Of a stretch of 64,000 nucleotides of DNA, positions 42,649-50,582 are shown one piece after another. This DNA is from RUG100 sp050953425 (GTDB lineage: Bacteria > Bacillota > Clostridia > Peptostreptococcales > Anaerovoracaceae), in NCBI GenBank assembly GCA_050953425.1, contig JBMNMQ010000007.1, positions 1-64,000 of the forward strand, written 5' to 3'. Position numbers and translations under genes: made by a program. Below the pieces are notes generated by a model, which ran no database searches, had not been told where the DNA came from, and worked only from the letters and a program-made list of their open reading frames with translations. Numbering within the stretch: the first letter of the stretch is position 1; the number at the start of each line of letters is the position of its first letter.

Positions 42649-42954
42649 ATGCAGGAATCGAAAAACCGCGTCGCTCTGATCGGCATTATCGTCGAAGATC
42701 CGGCCTCGGTGGAGCAGATCAACCATCTGCTCCATGACTGTCAGGACATGATCTTCGGCCGCATGGGGGTGCCGCATCGCGAAAAGGGCCTGTCGGTGAT
42801 CAGTATCGCGATCGACGGCGACCAGGATCGCATCAGTGCCCTGTCCGGCAGACTGGGCGCGATCGACGGTGTCAGCACGCGTACCGTCTTTGCCCGCAGC
42901 ATGTCGGCAAAGCGCGGAAAATCAACGCAGACAGACGGGAGTACAGCGAGATGA
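42649..42954 (+). CDS. TM1266-type iron-only hydrogenase system regulator
   Basis: 101 residues with a small ferredoxin-like/ACT-like fold pattern: RVALIGIIVEDPASVEQINHLLHDCQDMIFGRMGVPH, then LSVISIAIDGDQDRISALSGRLGAIDGVSTRTVFA. This matches the family named after TM1266, which occurs beside [FeFe] hydrogenase genes and resembles the metal-binding half of NikR. There is no DNA-binding domain, so regulation would be indirect. AACAGGAG precedes ATG 42649. It overlaps the next gene by 4 bases. The hydCBA operon lies just downstream in opposite orientation. Confidence 0.78.
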   Translation: MQESKNRVALIGIIVEDPASVEQINHLLHDCQDMIFGRMGVPHREKGLSVISIAIDGDQDRISALSGRLGAIDGVSTRTVFARSMSAKRGKSTQTDGSTAR

Positions 42955-43931
42955 AACAGACCAGCGAAACCGGAAAAGCAGCAGAATACGAGATCAAACG
43001 GCGCTCGCGGCGCAGCGGGAAAAGAGGCTTCAGGGCGGCGGTGCTGCTGCTGACTCTGGTGCTCTGCGCCGGACTGCTGGCCGCCTGCGGCGGCAGCGAC
43101 AGCAGCAGTGACAGCGGCGGCAAAGCGGCGAAAGAGGAAAAGGTGACAATGCGCGTAGCCGCCTATAAAGGCGTGGGCACGGCCATCACCGGCAAGCTCA
43201 GGGGTGATTATAAGATAACCTCCTACAGCGAACCGGCAAAGATGGAAGCGGCCCTGCGCCGGGGCAGCTATGACGCGGCCATACTGCCGACGGCTTCCGC
43301 CGACAATCTCTACGGCAGAGCCGGTGGCGGCCTGATCGAGGTCAGCCCGGCCAGCCGCGGCGGCATGCATCTGGTGAGCTGCGGCTATGTGACGAGCAGC
43401 ACGCGCTTTTCGGCGCTGGCGGGCAAGACGATCTATGTCAGCGGCGCCAATACGACCGACCGGCGGGTATTCGACGCCCTGATGACGGAAGCGGGCATCG
43501 GCAGTGCTTCCTACAAGATCAAGGTGCTGAAGTCCTGCAGCGAAGTCGAGAAGGCGCTGCGCGACGAAGGCAACATCGCGGTGCTCTCCGAGCCGTATTA
43601 TTCTTCGTTCAAGAAAAAGAACAGCAGCATCACGGATCTTTTTGATCTCGGCAGCGAATGGCAGAAGGCGACCGACACAGAGCTCGTCGGCGATGCTGTC
43701 GTGGTGCGGCGCGGTTTCTGGAAAAAACATCCCGGCGCGTTCGAGGACTTCTGCGACGACATGACGGAGGCGGTAAAGGACGCCGATTCGGCGGCCGATC
43801 TGGTCTTTTACGGACAGTCCGACCGCGGTGCCAGGCTGCTGGAGCACTTCAACGACTATCTCTATCAGCAGGCGCCGGCCTCGTTTGCCGGCGGCCGTCC
43901 CGGCAGCCGGCTTTACGAAACGGTGCAGTGA
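42951..43931 (+). CDS. Substrate-binding lipoprotein (COG0715-like)
   Basis: 326 residues. A basic n-region, hydrophobic core and lipobox LAAC give a lipoprotein signal (lipidated Cys near 45), followed by a Ser/Gly linker. The periplasmic-binding-protein fold is suggested by AALRRGSYDAAILPTASADNLY (about 102-123), LAGKTIYVSGANTTDRRVFDALM and NIAVLSEPYY. This is the ThiY/SsuA-like pattern, but no permease or ATPase gene is nearby. The ATGA overlap with the TM1266-type gene implies joint function. I do not know the ligand; a signal or metal related to hydrogenase is speculation. Confidence 0.68.
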   Translation: MKQTSETGKAAEYEIKRRSRRSGKRGFRAAVLLLTLVLCAGLLAACGGSDSSSDSGGKAAKEEKVTMRVAAYKGVGTAITGKLRGDYKITSYSEPAKMEAALRRGSYDAAILPTASADNLYGRAGGGLIEVSPASRGGMHLVSCGYVTSSTRFSALAGKTIYVSGANTTDRRVFDALMTEAGIGSASYKIKVLKSCSEVEKALRDEGNIAVLSEPYYSSFKKKNSSITDLFDLGSEWQKATDTELVGDAVVVRRGFWKKHPGAFEDFCDDMTEAVKDADSAADLVFYGQSDRGARLLEHFNDYLYQQAPASFAGGRPGSRLYETVQ

Positions 43932-43963
43932 GCGGAGCGATTTCCGCACCGCTGCAGAACACT

Positions 43964-44045
43964 GCCGGGCGCAGGCAGTACGAAGTCCGGTGAAGGACAC
44001 CGCCGGGCGCAGACAGTACGATATCCGGGCACGTTCCGAAACCCG
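43964..44045 (+). repeat. Two-copy 38-bp direct repeat
   Basis: GCCGGGCGCAGGCAGTACGA near 43970 and GCCGGGCGCAGACAGTACGA near 44008 share flanking TCCGG and ACAC sequence. They lie between the lipoprotein stop and the shared terminator, in a ~330-base gene-free stretch. Confidence 0.75.
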
Positions 44046-44091
44046 GTGAAGCAGACGCGATACAGCAGCAACAGCAAAAAAGGCAAACGAA

Positions 44092-44125
44092 GAGGACTGC
44101 CGCAGGGGCAGTCCTCGATTTTTAT
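44092..44125. terminator. Bidirectional intrinsic terminator
   Basis: GAGGACTGCC (44092-44101) and GGCAGTCCTC (44107-44116) with a 5-base loop. T-rich sequence follows on the + strand and TTTGCCTTTTTT on the - strand. It serves the lipoprotein gene and, from the other side, hydA. Confidence 0.9.
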
Positions 44126-44231
44126 ATTGGCTTTCGGCAGTGCCGTCATCCGCTGCCGCTGAGACCGTGCAGCGAGGAGACTGTGCAGCCGTGCCGTGCA
44201 GCGAAACGCGGCCGAAAACTGCCGGCGCGGG

Positions 44232-44268
44232 TTCCCGCCGCAGTCAGTCGATGAGTCAATCGATGAGT
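44232..44268 (-). repeat. 12-bp repeat that triplicates the hydA stop codon
   Basis: On the - strand ATCGACTGACTC, ATCGATTGACTC and ATCGACTGACTG follow each other in frame, so Ile-Asp-stop occurs three times in succession. Confidence 0.85.
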
Positions 44269-46013
44269 CAGTCGATGTACTTGGAGCGCGGCTGATAGGT
44301 GGTGTGGAGCAGTTTGTGTGCCTGGCTCCCGCCTGCCATGCCGAGGTATTCCTTGTACAGTTTCTTGATCGCCGGGTTGTTGTGCGATTTGCGGATGAAC
44401 ATGCCGCGATCCTCCTTGTAGAGGGCTTTGGCGCGTTCTTCGCGGAGATCGCACCAGTTGCGGACTTCCGCCTGCTGCAGCGGCTGACCGCCGCCGTTGA
44501 CGCAGCCGCCCGGGCAGGCCATGATTTCGATGAAGTCGAATTTTTCCTCCCCGCTCTGCACTTTTTCCAGCAGTTTTCTGGCGTTGCCCAGTCCGTGGGC
44601 GCAGGCCGCGCGGATATGCACGTTGGCGACGTCGATCGAGGCGACCTTGATGCCGTCGAGACCGCGAATTTCTTCATACTCGATGTTGTCGGCCGAGGTA
44701 CCGGTGATCAGGTCGGCGGTGGTGCGCAGCGCCGCTTCCATGACGCCGCCGGTCGCGCCGAAGATCACGCCGGCGCCGGTGCCGATGCCGAACGGATCGT
44801 CGAATTCGCTGTCGCCGAGGTTGACGAAGTCGATGCCGACGTCGTAGATCATCTTCGCCAGCTCGCGGGTGGTGATCACGAAATCCACGTCGCGCACGCC
44901 GTCGACCTCCATCTCCGGCCGCTTGGATTCGAACTTTTTGGCCGTGCACGGCATCACCGAAACGGTGACGATATCGTGCGGGTCGATGCCCTCCTGCTTG
45001 GCGTAGTAGGTCTTGAGGATGGCGCCGAACATCTGGTGCGGCGATTTGCAGGAGGAGACGTTGTCGAGCAGATCCGGGAAATTGTGTTCGCAGAACTTGA
45101 TCCAGCCCGGCGAGCACGAGGTGATCAGCGGCAGTGTGCCGCCGCCCCGGATGCGGTCGATCAGTTCGGCGCTCTCTTCCATGATCGTCAGATCGGCGCC
45201 GGTATCGGTGTCGAAGACCTTGTCAAAGCCGAGCATCCGCAGCGCGGTGACCATCTTTCCGGTGACAGAGGTGCCGATGTCCATGTTGAATTCCTCGCCG
45301 AGGGCCGCACGCACCGCCGGAGCGGTCTGCACGACGACGTGCTTGGACGGGTCGTGGATGGCGTTCCAGACGAGGTCGCTGTCGTTTCTTTCATGCAGGG
45401 CACCGACCGGGCAGACGTTGATGCACTGGCCGCAGTTGACGCAGGGCGTTTCGTCCAGCTTGAGATTGAACGCCGCGCCGACGACCGTGTTGAAGCCGCG
45501 GTTCATCGTATCGATGACGCCGACGGTCTGGATATTCTTGCAGGCGCTGATGCAGCGGCGGCAGAGAATGCATTTGTTCGGGTCGCGGACGATCGAAACG
45601 CCGATGTCGAGCGGCTTTTTCGGAGAGCTGTCCTCAAAGCGCACGGTGTCGATCGAGAGTTTGTTGGCCAGTGTCTGCAGTTCGCAGTCCATCCAGCTGC
45701 GGGTGCAGGTCTGGCAGCTGGCGTTGTGGTTGGAGAGGATCAGTTCCAGATCCATCTTTCTCGCTTCCATGACCTTGGGCGTGTGGGTGAGCACTTCCAT
45801 GCCCTCCTCGACCGGGCAGACGCAGCTCGCCTGCAGGGCTCTCTTGCCCTTGACCTCGACGACGCACATGCGGCAGCAGCCGACTTCGTTGATGTCCTTG
45901 AGGAAGCACAGTGTCGGGATCTGAATGTTGGTCTCCTTGGCTGCCTCGAGAATGGTATAGTTTTCCGGAACGTACAGCTTGATTCCGTCAATGGTAATAT
46001 TCACTTTATTCAT
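44268..46013 (-). CDS. hydA: [FeFe] hydrogenase catalytic subunit, bifurcating type
   Basis: 581 residues. An N-terminal [2Fe-2S] domain (Cys36, 47, 50, 64) is followed by a His-Cys3 cluster segment (HNASCQTC, 96-103) and two [4Fe-4S] ferredoxin motifs (CILCRRCISACK, CVNCGQCINVCP). The H-cluster domain has L1 TSCSPGW (298-304), L2 MPCTAKKFE with Cys356, and L3 MACPGGCVNGGGQP with Cys500 and Cys504. L1 reads TSCSP instead of the commoner TSCCP. Architecture and the hydC-hydB-hydA order match the HydABC/Hnd complexes that couple NAD(H) and ferredoxin to H2. AGGGAGCG precedes ATG 46013. No maturation genes (hydEFG) are in the window. Confidence 0.94.
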   Translation of the reverse strand: MNKVNITIDGIKLYVPENYTILEAAKETNIQIPTLCFLKDINEVGCCRMCVVEVKGKRALQASCVCPVEEGMEVLTHTPKVMEARKMDLELILSNHNASCQTCTRSWMDCELQTLANKLSIDTVRFEDSSPKKPLDIGVSIVRDPNKCILCRRCISACKNIQTVGVIDTMNRGFNTVVGAAFNLKLDETPCVNCGQCINVCPVGALHERNDSDLVWNAIHDPSKHVVVQTAPAVRAALGEEFNMDIGTSVTGKMVTALRMLGFDKVFDTDTGADLTIMEESAELIDRIRGGGTLPLITSCSPGWIKFCEHNFPDLLDNVSSCKSPHQMFGAILKTYYAKQEGIDPHDIVTVSVMPCTAKKFESKRPEMEVDGVRDVDFVITTRELAKMIYDVGIDFVNLGDSEFDDPFGIGTGAGVIFGATGGVMEAALRTTADLITGTSADNIEYEEIRGLDGIKVASIDVANVHIRAACAHGLGNARKLLEKVQSGEEKFDFIEIMACPGGCVNGGGQPLQQAEVRNWCDLREERAKALYKEDRGMFIRKSHNNPAIKKLYKEYLGMAGGSQAHKLLHTTYQPRSKYID

Positions 46014-46029
46014 CGCTTACGCTCCCTTC

Positions 46030-47916
46030 TTATGCGTTGCTGAGGATCGACTTAAACGGACATTTGCTGACGCAGACGCCGCACTTGACGCACTTGTCCT
46101 GATCAATTTCGTAAGGCTCGTCCTTGCTGCCGCTGATGCAGCCGGTCGGACAGTTCTTGGCGCAGATGCCGCAGTGACGGCAGCTGTCGGCATCGATGAT
46201 AAAGCGTACCATCGATTTGCAGACGCCGGCCGGGCATTTCTTGTCGACCACGTGAGCGACGTATTCGTCGCGGAAGTATTTCATCGTTGAGAGCACCGGG
46301 TTGGGCGCGGTCTGGCCGAGGCCGCAGAGGGCGCTGGCCTTGATGTTGCGCGCCAGGACTTCGAGCTTGTCGAGGTCTTCGAGCGTGCCCTTTCCTTCGG
46401 TGATGCGGGTGACGATCTCCAGCATCCGCCGCGTGCCGATGCGGCAGGGCGGACATTTGCCGCAGGATTCGTCGACCGTGAATTCGAGGAAGAATTTGGC
46501 CAGGTCGACCATGCAGGTATCCTCGTCCATGACGATCAGACCGCCGGAACCCATCATCGAGCCGAGCGCGATCAGCGATTCATAGTCGATCGGCGTATCC
46601 AGTTCGCTGGCCGGGATGCAGCCGCCGGACGGACCGCCGGTCTGCGCCGCCTTGAACTTCTTGCCGTTGGGGATGCCGCCGCCGATGTCGTAGACAATCT
46701 CGCGCATCGTCGTGCCCATCGGGATCTCGACCAGGCCGGTGTTCTTGATCTTGCCGCCGACGGCGAAGACCTTGGTGCCCTTGGATTTCTCGGTGCCGGT
46801 GGCAGCAAACCATTCCGGTCCGTTGAGAATGATCGGCGGGACGTTGGCGTAGGTTTCGACGTTGTTGAGGATCGTCGGCTGGCCGAACAGTCCCTTGACG
46901 GCCGGGAACGGCGGACGGGGCTGCGGCTCGCCGCGCTTGCCCTCAACCGACGTCATCAGCGCCGTTTCCTCGCCGCAGACGAACGCGCCGGCGCCGAGAC
47001 GGATGTCGAGGTTGAAGTTGAAGCCGGTGCCGAAGATGTCCTTGCCCAGCAGGCCGTAGTCCCTGGCCTGCTCGATGGCGATCGTCAGGCGCTGCACCGC
47101 GATCGGGTACTCGGCGCGGACGTAGACATAGCCCTGGTCGGCGCCGATGGCATAAGCGGCGATGGCCATCGCCTCGATGACCGAGTGCGGGTCGCCTTCG
47201 AGCACCGAGCGGTCCATGAACGCGCCCGGGTCGCCTTCGTCGGCGTTGCAGCAGACGTATTTCTGCTTGACCTGCTGGCTGGCGGCAAAGCTCCATTTGA
47301 CGCCGGTCGGGAAGCCGGCACCGCCGCGGCCGCGCAGCTGCGCCGCCTTCATGGTGTCGATGACGTCTTCCGGATCCATTTCGGTCAGCACTTTTTCCAG
47401 TGCCTTGTAACCGTCACGGGCGATGTATTCGTCGATGTTCTCCGGGCTGATGGCACCGCAGTTGCGCAGTGCGACACGCTTCTGCCGGGAGAAGAAATCG
47501 TCGGTTTCGAGCACGTTTTCGATTTCCTCGGTTTCCTGGCTGCCGGCGACGAGTCGACGCACCGGTTCGCCGTTCTTGACGTGGCTCTCAAAGATTTCCT
47601 CGGCGTCTTCCGGACTCACCTGCATATACATGATGTGATCCGGATAGAACATCATGATCGGGCCGCGGGCGCAGAGACCGAAGCAGCCGGTCTTGATGAC
47701 CTTGACTTCTTCGCTGAGGTGGTTCTCGGCGATGAAGTTCTCGAGATTTTTTATAATATCTTCAGAGTTGGAAGAAGTGCAGCCCGTGCCGCCGCAGACC
47801 ATGATATGCATGCGGCCGCCTTCCTGGGTCGGCTTGGCGTTCTTGTCCAGGCGGATCTGCATATTCGCCTGCATCCGTTCGCGGATTTCCTGAATATCGC
47901 TGGTAGATTTAATCAT
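46030..47916 (-). CDS. hydB: Hydrogenase NuoF-like flavin subunit
   Basis: 628 residues. It has an N-terminal thioredoxin-like [2Fe-2S] domain (CGGTGCTSSN and CFGLCARGP), a NuoF core with FMN/NAD sites (RGRGGAGFPTGVKWSF, CNADEGDPGAFMD, GAGAYICG-like GAGAFVCGEETAL), and the N3-type cluster motif ESCGKCPPCRIGTRRM. Two C-terminal [4Fe-4S] ferredoxin motifs (CRHCGICAKNCP, CVKCGVCVSKCP) complete it. This is the electron-bifurcation subunit of trimeric hydrogenases. Start overlaps hydC by 4 bases; 16 bases separate it from hydA. Confidence 0.94.
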   Translation of the reverse strand: MIKSTSDIQEIRERMQANMQIRLDKNAKPTQEGGRMHIMVCGGTGCTSSNSEDIIKNLENFIAENHLSEEVKVIKTGCFGLCARGPIMMFYPDHIMYMQVSPEDAEEIFESHVKNGEPVRRLVAGSQETEEIENVLETDDFFSRQKRVALRNCGAISPENIDEYIARDGYKALEKVLTEMDPEDVIDTMKAAQLRGRGGAGFPTGVKWSFAASQQVKQKYVCCNADEGDPGAFMDRSVLEGDPHSVIEAMAIAAYAIGADQGYVYVRAEYPIAVQRLTIAIEQARDYGLLGKDIFGTGFNFNLDIRLGAGAFVCGEETALMTSVEGKRGEPQPRPPFPAVKGLFGQPTILNNVETYANVPPIILNGPEWFAATGTEKSKGTKVFAVGGKIKNTGLVEIPMGTTMREIVYDIGGGIPNGKKFKAAQTGGPSGGCIPASELDTPIDYESLIALGSMMGSGGLIVMDEDTCMVDLAKFFLEFTVDESCGKCPPCRIGTRRMLEIVTRITEGKGTLEDLDKLEVLARNIKASALCGLGQTAPNPVLSTMKYFRDEYVAHVVDKKCPAGVCKSMVRFIIDADSCRHCGICAKNCPTGCISGSKDEPYEIDQDKCVKCGVCVSKCPFKSILSNA

Positions 47917-48425
47917 TCTGCACTCACCTCTTTTCCGTTTTCATATTCTTCAATCACTTCGTCGACCTGATCGGGTGTCATTTTTCCGTAGACCTTGTCG
48001 TTGATGGTCACCACCGGCGCCAGGCCGCAGGCACCGACGCACCGGCAGGCATCGAGTGAATACTTGCCGTCCTCGGTACATTCACCGACGTCGATCGACA
48101 GTCTGGTGCGGAATTTATCGAGGATGTCGCCGGCTCCCTTGACGTAGCAGGCGGTACCCATGCAGACGTTGATCTGATATTTCCCCTTGGGATAGATCGA
48201 GAACTGGGTGTAGAAGCTGACTACACCGTAGACTTCGGCGAGCGGGATATGCAGCTGGTTGGCAATTTCCAGCTGGACTTCCATCGGCAGATAGCCGTAG
48301 ACGTCCTGCGCTTCATGAAGCACAGGGATCAGCGCTCCCTTTTCATCCTTGTGTTTGGCGATGATCGCGTTGAGCTTTTCAGCCTTGGCGGTCGCCTCCG
48401 GACATGCCGCACAGTTTTGTGCCAT
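47913..48425 (-). CDS. hydC: Hydrogenase NuoE-like [2Fe-2S] subunit
   Basis: 170 residues. Helical N-terminal half with LIPVLHEAQDVYGYLP, then a thioredoxin-like [2Fe-2S] domain whose ligands are in CMGTACYVKG and CRCVGACGLAPV. It is the small diaphorase subunit. First gene of hydCBA; GAAAGGAGTC precedes ATG 48425. Upstream on the - strand TTGCGT-18-TACTAT is a possible promoter, and a TTGACA lies further out. Confidence 0.93.
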   Translation of the reverse strand: MAQNCAACPEATAKAEKLNAIIAKHKDEKGALIPVLHEAQDVYGYLPMEVQLEIANQLHIPLAEVYGVVSFYTQFSIYPKGKYQINVCMGTACYVKGAGDILDKFRTRLSIDVGECTEDGKYSLDACRCVGACGLAPVVTINDKVYGKMTPDQVDEVIEEYENGKEVSAE

Positions 48426-48705
48426 GATGACAGACTCCTTTCGTCAATATAGTACCTGCATATTTCATCTTAACGCAATGATATATCCTAAGGCTAACAT
48501 AGTTGTTAAAATTCTGTCAACTTCAGGCGCAAGAAAAGACAGAAATAGCGCAAACTAATACGGCGAAAGGCGGCAAAAGTTCCCCAATTTTTGGAAGAAA
48601 AAGCGAACAACGCATGATATTGCGGTTTCCTGAATGGCAGGACACCAATTATAATGGCGCTTTACAGCGCATAGGAGAAGTTGTTTGAACAAATTTGCGC
48701 TTATA

Positions 48706-48735
48706 TTGAGCGCAGCAAACGGATTATGCTATACT
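48706..48735 (+). promoter_or_regulatory. Promoter of ylmH
   Basis: TTGAGC (48706-48711), 18 bases, TATACT (48730-48735) with TGC directly before it (extended -10). A GAAAGGAAA shortly after it serves no obvious start codon. Confidence 0.7.
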
Positions 48736-48803
48736 CGGTACGAAAGGAAATCGGGGAACGGCCGCGCGGCCCCGGCGGCGGAGCGCAGGAAGAGCTGGAT
48801 TGC

Positions 48804-48938
48804 GGTCCGGCCGGCGGAAAACAAGCGCGCGGCCCGGCCGGCGGAAAACAAGCGCGCGGTCCGGCCGGCGGAAAACGAGCGCGCGGTCCGGCCGGCGGAA
48901 AACGAGCGCGCGGTCCGGCCGGCGGAAAACGAGCGCGC
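48804..48938 (+). repeat. 27-bp tandem repeat, five copies, in the ylmH leader
   Basis: Units begin at 48804, 48831, 48858, 48885 and 48912 and differ by one or two bases (CAAGCGCGC versus CGAGCGCGC). The unit contains CCGGCCGG. In frame with ylmH they would read VRPAENERA, but they lie upstream of the best start codon. Confidence 0.95.
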
Positions 48939-48957
48939 GGCCGCGGGGAGGACTGCA

Positions 48958-49719
48958 TTGCCGAGAGAAGAAGAACAAATACGTGCCCGGGCGGAGGATC
49001 TGATGCGCCGCTGCCGCGAACAGTACCGCCTGACCGCGAGCGGCTTTCTTGATCTGCACCAGCAGTCGGCGGTGCGGGCCTGGCTGCGGGAGGACAGCGG
49101 CCCGGAGGGACGGCTGGCAGGCGGTTATGAAGAGGCGGAGCGGCGCCTCCTGCTCTGCGTACCGGATTATCTGGCGGCGCCGGAGGCGCATCCGGAAGAA
49201 GAGGCCATCGCCGTGCTGCGGGTTCACTGGCGGCAGCGGCCGGCACCGACACACCGCGATCTCCTCGGCGCGCTTCTCGGCCTCGGCATCCGGCGCGAGA
49301 CCGTCGGCGACATCCTTGTGCGGGAAGACGGCGCCGATATCCTGGTGCTGCGGGAAATGGCCGAGTTTCTGGCCGTTCATTTCTGCCGCGCGGGACGCGC
49401 CGAACTGACCGTCGGGATCGTGCCGCTGTCCGAACTGCGGGTACCGCCGGCGCGGACGCGGGAAATCCGCGACACCGTCGCTTCTCCCCGGCTAGATACC
49501 GTCACGGCCGCGGCGTTCGGTCTCTCGCGCGCCCGCGCCGCCGCAGCGGTGCGGCGCGGCATCGTCTTTGTCAACGGAGAGCAGGTAATGAAAGCGGACC
49601 GGCAGCTGGAAGAAGGGGATCGCCTGGTGCTGCGCGGCAGCGGCAAAGCGGTGCTGACCAGGATCGGCGGCCGCTCGCGCAAGGGGCGTCTCTATATCTG
49701 TCTGCAGCGATATCTTTAA
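48958..49719 (+). CDS. ylmH: YlmH-family S4-domain RNA-binding protein
   Basis: 253 residues, the family's usual length from this start. The N-terminal domain has SGFLDLHQQ and YLAAPEAHPEEEAIAVLRV; the middle has HRDLLGALLGLGIRRETVGDILV, the YlmH signature. The C-terminal S4 domain is LDTVTAAAFGLSRARAAAAVRRGIVFVNGEQVMKADRQLEEGDRLVLRG. YlmH homologues act in ribosome rescue/translation and lie in the division gene region of Gram-positives; here it stands alone. TTG 48958 is chosen because GGGGAGG lies 6 bases upstream. The frame is open to 48685, but that extension is repeat sequence beyond the predicted promoter. Confidence 0.85.
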   Translation: MPREEEQIRARAEDLMRRCREQYRLTASGFLDLHQQSAVRAWLREDSGPEGRLAGGYEEAERRLLLCVPDYLAAPEAHPEEEAIAVLRVHWRQRPAPTHRDLLGALLGLGIRRETVGDILVREDGADILVLREMAEFLAVHFCRAGRAELTVGIVPLSELRVPPARTREIRDTVASPRLDTVTAAAFGLSRARAAAAVRRGIVFVNGEQVMKADRQLEEGDRLVLRGSGKAVLTRIGGRSRKGRLYICLQRYL

Positions 49720-49773
49720 CACAGGCAGGAAACCGCGCGCCGGCGGCGTGCGACGGCGTACAGCAAAAAAGTG

Positions 49774-50250
49774 CTAGAAAAAGCTCTTTACGCCGTAGGA
49801 AACGGCGATCATGATGAAGCCGGCGGTCGCCACGCCGGCGAGAATGATCGGGAATGCGCGCCGCAGGCGGATATCGAGCACTGAGGCCACCAGCGATCCG
49901 GTCCAGGCGCCGGTGCCCGGCAGCGGAATCGCCACCAGCAGGAAGAGACCGAGTTCACGGTATTTCTTTACCTTTTCACCGTGGAGGTGGGCCTTTTCGG
50001 TCAGCCTGCGCACCAGCTTCCCCGTGCGCGGCTTCTTTTCCATCCAGGCAAAGATGCGCCGCAGGAATATAATAATGAAGGGAACTGGCACCATATTGCC
50101 GGCAACGGCCACCAGGTAGACCAGCCAGATCGGCAGATCGCGGGCCGCCCCGTAGGGAATGGCGCCGCGCAGTTCGACAATCGGCAGCATCGAGATGACA
50201 AAGATGGAAACGATTTTCCCCGATAGGGTTGAGCCGAGCCAGGACAGCAT
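49774..50250 (-). CDS. COG2426 small membrane protein (putative small-multidrug export)
   Basis: 158 residues, four to five hydrophobic helices. MLPIVELRGAIPYG (about 21-34) and the Pro/Gly-rich IPLPGTGAWTGSL (about 109-121) are the two conserved re-entrant-like segments of the COG2426 family, distantly related to DedA-type proteins. Annotated elsewhere as small multidrug export protein, but the substrate is not established. GGAGGAAAAC precedes ATG. It diverges from the aminotransferase gene across a 332-base AT-rich spacer. Confidence 0.8.
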   Translation of the reverse strand: MLSWLGSTLSGKIVSIFVISMLPIVELRGAIPYGAARDLPIWLVYLVAVAGNMVPVPFIIIFLRRIFAWMEKKPRTGKLVRRLTEKAHLHGEKVKKYRELGLFLLVAIPLPGTGAWTGSLVASVLDIRLRRAFPIILAGVATAGFIMIAVSYGVKSFF

Positions 50251-50315
50251 GTTTTCCTCCGTTTTTCCAATAATTCCTTATTATTTTATGACAGGGCGAA
50301 ATCGGAGTCAATATA

Positions 50316-50395
50316 ATCTCAAAATTGAGAATCGAAACTGAGAATTTGTACAAGAAATGAGAGAATTGTGTGATATTTTTGACGATAAATTTGTG
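50316..50395. promoter_or_regulatory. Possible enhancer-binding region upstream of patA
   Basis: TCTCAAAATTGAGA (about 50317-50330) is an inverted repeat with a 2-base centre. It is followed by direct repeats of TGAGAAT/TGAGAGAAT and a TTGTACAA palindrome within the next 45 bases. It lies about 100-180 bases before the sigma-54-like element, the usual distance for an activator site. Confidence 0.4.
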
Positions 50396-50495
50396 GGATG
50401 TTTTCGATGCAAAAAAACATTAATCTCTGCAGGGTTGGAATATCAAGGTGCATCGCCACCGCAAACAAGTTTTTCTCAGAAATATTTTGACAATT

Positions 50496-50511
50496 TGGCA
50501 TATTGTTTGCT
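50496..50511 (+). promoter_or_regulatory. Probable sigma-54 promoter of patA
   Basis: TGGCAT-N5-TTGCT at 50496-50511: the GG (50497-50498) and GC (50509-50510) dinucleotides are separated by exactly 10 bases, the spacing required for -24/-12 elements. No good -35/-10 pair competes: a TTGACA at 50488-50493 has no -10 at 16-18 bases. Confidence 0.6.
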
Positions 50512-50582
50512 CCTTATTAGGGCACAACGTTATATCATATGCCGCCAAGAGTTTCGGGCGGAAATAATGAGGAGGTCATAGA

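Noticed and set aside
44196..46043. 615-codon open frame antisense to hydA
   Set aside because: hydA shows every H-cluster motif on the - strand; the antisense frame has none.
48685..48957. 91-residue N-terminal extension of YlmH
   Set aside because: Starts before the predicted promoter -35 and is repeat-encoded; TTG 48958 gives the normal family length. Kept as a finding because it cannot be fully excluded.
50357..50581. 74-codon frame upstream of patA
   Set aside because: No ribosome site, overlaps the sigma-54-like promoter and enhancer region, and resembles nothing known.
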